NCBI RefSeq assembly: GCF_014192105.1
Contig: NZ_JACHXK010000008.1
Location: 186,001-250,000 of the forward strand
DNA: 64,000 bases
Source of the DNA: Paenibacillus phyllosphaerae
GTDB taxonomy: Bacteria; Bacillota; Bacilli; Paenibacillales; Paenibacillaceae
Reading direction: 5' to 3'
Shown: positions 60,822 to 64,000 of the stretch, piece by piece
Numbering within the stretch: the first letter of the stretch is position 1
How the letters are laid out: the number at the start of each line of letters is the position of its first letter
Notes under the pieces: generated by a model
What the model saw: the letters and a program-made list of their open reading frames with translations, nothing else
Databases searched by the model: none
What the model was told of the DNA's origin: nothing
Program-made: the position numbers and the translations under genes

Positions 60822-61601
60822 ATGTACCATCTACTGATCGTTGACGACGAAGAAAATATTGCAGACGGCCTAGCCGACTTGTTCCGCGACAGTCAACTCC
60901 CGCTTGTCAGCGTCAACACGGCATACTCGGCCAGCCAGGCACTGGAGCGATGCCGAACAGAGCCCGTGGACATCGTCCTTTCCGATATCCGGATGCCCGG
61001 AATGAGCGGATTGGACTTGCAAGATCGCATTCGAGAGCATTGGCAGCACGTCATCTTCATTTTTCTGACCGGATATGCCGATTTCGAATACGCCAAGCGT
61101 GCACTGCTAGGGCGAGCGTTCGATTACTTGCTTAAGCCGGCAGAGGACGAGGAACTGATCGAGGCCGTGAAGCGTTCCATCGAGATTCACGAGGCGGAGA
61201 TGAATCCGGATCGAATCGCCGGGAATAGAAGTTCAGTCCCTGCGGAGGAGGCACTGCCGAAGCGTGTGACCGATGAAGGCTTCCTGCGCAACGTCCAGAC
61301 GTTCATCGCGAATAATTTGAACAAGGATCTCTCCTTGGAAGCACTGGCCGGGAAGTTCTACGTTAATCCATCGTACTTATCCCGTATCTTCCATCAGCAG
61401 TCGGGGGAACAGCTGAGCCATTATATCGAGCGGACGAAGATGGCCGCGGCCAAGAACATGCTCGAAGATCACATGCTCAAAGTGTATGAAGTCGCGGAGC
61501 TTGCCGGTTATCGCAATCCCAACTATTTTGCCAAAGTATTCCGCAAGACGTATGGCATGTCACCGCATGAATATCGGATCCAAATCGGCTTGGAACAATG
61601 A
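60822..61601 (+). CDS. compact response regulator with AraC output domain
   Basis: A 259-residue regulator: receiver domain (1 to about 125; Asp55 in LSDIRMPG, LLKP) followed, after a linker of only about 30 residues, by the AraC DNA-binding domain (about 160-255; LSLEALAGKFYVNPSYLSRIFHQQSGEQL ... VYEVAELAGYRNPNYFAKVFRKTYGMSPHEYR). It lacks the middle region of about 250 residues present in the regulator at 47431-48990. GAGAGGAG precedes the ATG, and it is coupled to the kinase by a three-base gap. Probable target: the importer directly downstream. Confidence 0.94.
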   Translation: MYHLLIVDDEENIADGLADLFRDSQLPLVSVNTAYSASQALERCRTEPVDIVLSDIRMPGMSGLDLQDRIREHWQHVIFIFLTGYADFEYAKRALLGRAFDYLLKPAEDEELIEAVKRSIEIHEAEMNPDRIAGNRSSVPAEEALPKRVTDEGFLRNVQTFIANNLNKDLSLEALAGKFYVNPSYLSRIFHQQSGEQLSHYIERTKMAAAKNMLEDHMLKVYEVAELAGYRNPNYFAKVFRKTYGMSPHEYRIQIGLEQ

Positions 61602-61647
61602 CGTAAATATATTTCCACAAAGTAAAGAGTTTTTTCTACTCGCGTAT

Positions 61648-61666
61648 GCAAGCGCTTTCTATAATG
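61648..61666 (+). promoter_or_regulatory. importer promoter -10 overlapped by a cre-like site
   Basis: A perfect TATAAT (61661-61666), without a clear -35, as expected for an activator-dependent promoter. TGCAAGCGCTTTCT (61648-61661) matches the cre consensus at 12 of 14 positions and runs into the -10. Confidence 0.5.
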
Positions 61667-61697
61667 AAGAAGTAACAGAGACGAAGGAGGGGTAACA

Positions 61698-63380
61698 TTG
61701 AAAAAGTGGCTTGCAATGGCAATGAGCGTCAACCTTCTCGCGGTGGTGATCTCGGGATGTTCTGACCCCACTGCTACGCCTAGCGAGGATAACGAGAAGC
61801 AGGAGCAAGCGGCAACAACGGCGCCGGCGCCTGAGACTTCGGAAGAAGCAAATCCATTCAAGAAGTTCAATCCTCCCATCGAGATGTCGACGCTGTACGC
61901 CATCGATGAGGCGAATACGTTCCCGGCTGGCGATAATGCGGAGAACAATCCGATGCATCAATTGTTCCTGGACGAAATGGGCATCGACGTCAAGGCAAAA
62001 ATCGTCACGACGCCGAGCTCGAAGGAAGATAAACTTCAGCTTGCCATCACGAGCCATGACATCCCTGATTTCGCGATCGTGAATCAATCGAAGCTGAATC
62101 AGCTGATTCGCGGCGATATGGTAGAGGATTTGACGGAGGTATACGAGAAGTACGCTTCCGACAATTTGAGAGAAGTGCTCGAACAGAATGATAAGAAGCT
62201 GTTCGCACCGGCGATGCGCGATGGCAAAATCTATGCGTTACCTGCTCCTACAACGATTTATGACTATATGCCGGTTCTCTATATTCGCAAAGACTGGCGG
62301 GAGAAGCTGGGCCTGCCCGAACCGACGACGATGGATCAAGTGCTGGACATGGCGGAGAAATTCACGACCGGCGATCCGGACGGCAACGGCGCGCAAGATA
62401 CGCTCGGCCTGTACATGAATAAAGATCTGAATAGCTTGAACTACATTTTCAATGCCTACGGCGTATATCCCGATACCTCCATCAGCCTGTCCAACATGTG
62501 GCTCAAGGATCAGGACGGCAATTATTACAACGGTTCGACGGATCCGAAGGCCAAGCCGATCCTGGAACGGTTGAACCGACTATATGATATGGGCGCGATC
62601 GATAAAGAGTTCGCGATTAAGGATGCGGGCAAAGCGAATGAATTCATCGCTTCGAATAAAATCGGCATCTACTTCGGGCTCTTCTTCTCTCCGCTCTCTC
62701 CGCTCGTCGATTCGGTCAAGAACAATCCGAACGCCGAATGGGAAGCGCTCTCCGTTCCCGCGGCTGAAGGTCAAGGCTCCTTTATCCCAGGCGCGCCTTA
62801 TAACGCATACGGCTGGGTTTACGTGAAAAAAGGATTCGAGCATCCTGAAGCGTTGGTGACCATGATGAACTACATCTCCGACGGTTACGGCGCGCCATGG
62901 CTCGTAAAGGATGGTCCGACCTCTTTCCAGCAGGGATATGAAAAGGTTGCCAGCGACCCGAAATACGCGAACAAAGGATTAAATAACTGGATGCCGCTGC
63001 AGATCGCCGGCAATATCAACTGGGGACCTATATTTAAGGAAGCCTACGAGAAAGGGGACAAGGAAGGGCCAGCGGCCAAACGGGCGGACTACAAACGGAT
63101 GTTCCAGGAAGGCATTGACGGCTGGGGTTGGAAGAAAACCTATCTGGAAGCGTATCTGAAGACGGAGTATGAGAGCGTGCGTTATCCGGATTATAGCGGG
63201 CCGCCGACGGAAACATTGTCGAAGACGGAATCCATTCTTAACAAGGAGAAGACAGAAGCCTATATCGCATTCATCATGGGCGCGCGTCCATTAGAGGAAT
63301 TCGGCGATTTTGTCGAGACGTTCAACAAACTCGGCGGAAGTAAGATCGCAAGCGAAATGATAGCATTCGAGCAAGAGTAA
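61698..63380 (+). CDS. extracellular sugar-binding lipoprotein (LplA-like)
   Basis: A 560-residue solute-binding lipoprotein. The signal ends VISGC and a tether rich in Glu, Ala, Thr and Pro follows (about 22-55). The body contains LPEPTTMDQVLDMAEKFTTGDPDGNGAQDTLGL, typical of large oligosaccharide-binding proteins. The start is a TTG eight bases after AAGGAGG. It differs from the CFHC-containing pair at 22-28 kb. It heads an importer operon controlled by the kinase/regulator pair just upstream and by CcpA. Confidence 0.93.
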   Translation: MKKWLAMAMSVNLLAVVISGCSDPTATPSEDNEKQEQAATTAPAPETSEEANPFKKFNPPIEMSTLYAIDEANTFPAGDNAENNPMHQLFLDEMGIDVKAKIVTTPSSKEDKLQLAITSHDIPDFAIVNQSKLNQLIRGDMVEDLTEVYEKYASDNLREVLEQNDKKLFAPAMRDGKIYALPAPTTIYDYMPVLYIRKDWREKLGLPEPTTMDQVLDMAEKFTTGDPDGNGAQDTLGLYMNKDLNSLNYIFNAYGVYPDTSISLSNMWLKDQDGNYYNGSTDPKAKPILERLNRLYDMGAIDKEFAIKDAGKANEFIASNKIGIYFGLFFSPLSPLVDSVKNNPNAEWEALSVPAAEGQGSFIPGAPYNAYGWVYVKKGFEHPEALVTMMNYISDGYGAPWLVKDGPTSFQQGYEKVASDPKYANKGLNNWMPLQIAGNINWGPIFKEAYEKGDKEGPAAKRADYKRMFQEGIDGWGWKKTYLEAYLKTEYESVRYPDYSGPPTETLSKTESILNKEKTEAYIAFIMGARPLEEFGDFVETFNKLGGSKIASEMIAFEQE

Positions 63381-63390
63381 CCTCTACCAG

Positions 63391-63419
63391 GGGGCAAACG
63401 GCATCGTATGCCCCTTTTT
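63391..63419 (+). terminator. hairpin with T run between binding protein and permease
   Basis: GGGGCA (63391-63396) pairs with TGCCCC (63409-63414), followed by five Ts. It probably acts as a partial terminator that sets a high ratio of binding protein to permease. Confidence 0.7.
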
Positions 63420-63446
63420 CTTTCTTATGAAAGCAGGTGAGCGGGA

Positions 63447-64000
63447 ATGAGAGGCGCAAAGTTAGGGCGATCGTGGCAATTGCATGTCATGATGATGCCC
63501 GGTATCTTGCTGGTCCTCGTGTTCATGTACGGGCCCATGCCGGGTATCGTATTGGCATTCAAGGATTTCATACCGACCAAGGGAATCTTCGGATCGGATT
63601 GGGTCGGTTTAGAGACATTTGCGTACATGATGGACCTGCCGGATTCGATGCAGGTGTTCTGGAATACGCTGAAGATTGCTTTTCTCAAAATCGTATTCAA
63701 CTTCCCGATTCCGATCATCGTCGCCATCTTGATCAACGAGGTTCGTAAGGCGGTCTTCAAACGAACCGTGCAGACGATGATCTACTTGCCGCACTTTCTG
63801 TCTTGGGTTATCCTATCCGGCATATTCATCGATCTGTTCTCGCAGACAGGCATCGTCAACAAGGCCTTAGGTCTATTCGGCATTTCCCCAATCTTCTTCA
63901 TGGGTGAGCCGGGGCATTTCATTAAATTGCTGATCGCGACCGACGTTTGGAAGAACTTCGGTTACTCGACGATCATCTATTTGGCCGCCATTACGGGGAT
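63447..64000 (+). CDS. ABC sugar transporter permease (LplB-like, partial)
   Basis: The gene runs off the right edge; 184 codons are visible. MRGAKLGRSWQLHVMMMPGILL leads into the first membrane segment, followed by YGPMPGIVLAFKDFIPTKGIFGS and LPHFLSWVILSGIF, typical of LplB-type permeases of large-substrate CUT1 importers. AGGTGAG precedes the ATG. It follows the binding protein after a partial terminator; a second permease should lie beyond the window. Confidence 0.93.
   Translation, partial: MRGAKLGRSWQLHVMMMPGILLVLVFMYGPMPGIVLAFKDFIPTKGIFGSDWVGLETFAYMMDLPDSMQVFWNTLKIAFLKIVFNFPIPIIVAILINEVRKAVFKRTVQTMIYLPHFLSWVILSGIFIDLFSQTGIVNKALGLFGISPIFFMGEPGHFIKLLIATDVWKNFGYSTIIYLAAITG

Overview
The window comes from a spore-forming, motile Firmicute of the Paenibacillaceae type (Paenibacillus or Cohnella-like). 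The indicators are an alpha/beta small acid-soluble spore protein, a YjcZ-family sporulation peptide, a gerA-type germination operon, an S-layer-homology (SLH) anchored enzyme, several CUT1 sugar importers without their own ATPase, and YesMN-type two-component systems. GC content is moderately high. No rRNA, tRNA, CRISPR array or insertion sequence was recognised.

Layout, left to right. 1-5.5 kb: an unknown cytosolic protein (cut by the edge), a phosphodiesterase-like lipoprotein, a MetE-like methyltransferase, a secreted GH11 xylanase and a SUMF1-fold lipoprotein. 5.5-14.2 kb: an orphan flgB next to a PAS-XRE regulator, a stand-alone short UvrA paralogue, a chemoreceptor, and katG behind a PerR-like operator. 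14.3-32.7 kb: a glycan-utilisation island. It has an AraC regulator divergent from an SDR, an enolase-superfamily dehydratase and a GH95 alpha-L-fucosidase, then a membrane-bound AraC sensor, two paralogous sugar-binding lipoproteins bracketing two permeases, and a 1528-residue SLH-anchored GH27 enzyme with duplicated and partly deleted binding modules. 32.8-43 kb: ordinary accessory genes (DUF1349, fatty acid desaturase, hydrolase, ctaA, TetR, a second chemoreceptor, CopC, GNAT, cyclase) interspersed with gene remnants (a chemoreceptor tail, a GNAT and a VOC gene). 43-47.3 kb: the gerA-gerB-gerC operon with a small fourth membrane gene, behind a sigma-G-like promoter. 47.4-54.2 kb: response regulator, sensor kinase and an ABC sugar importer. 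54.2-54.8 kb: two sporulation genes on the minus strand. 54.9-59 kb: a PocR-AraC regulator divergent from glycerol dehydrogenase and a fused DhaK-DhaL dihydroxyacetone kinase. 59.1-64 kb: a second kinase/regulator pair with a further importer, cut at the right edge.

How the genes work together: the enzymes, sensors and importers form three carbohydrate capture units. CcpA cre-like sites lie at or near the promoters of the xylanase, the GH27 enzyme and two of the importers, which suggests shared catabolite repression. None of the three importers encodes an ATP-binding subunit, so a shared MsmX-type ATPase elsewhere is expected. The features most worth follow-up are a roughly 400-base, highly structured and G-rich element ahead of the first permease, the unusual start signal of that permease, the apparent fucose pathway, the paired direct repeats in the PocR intergenic region, and the composite pseudogenes.
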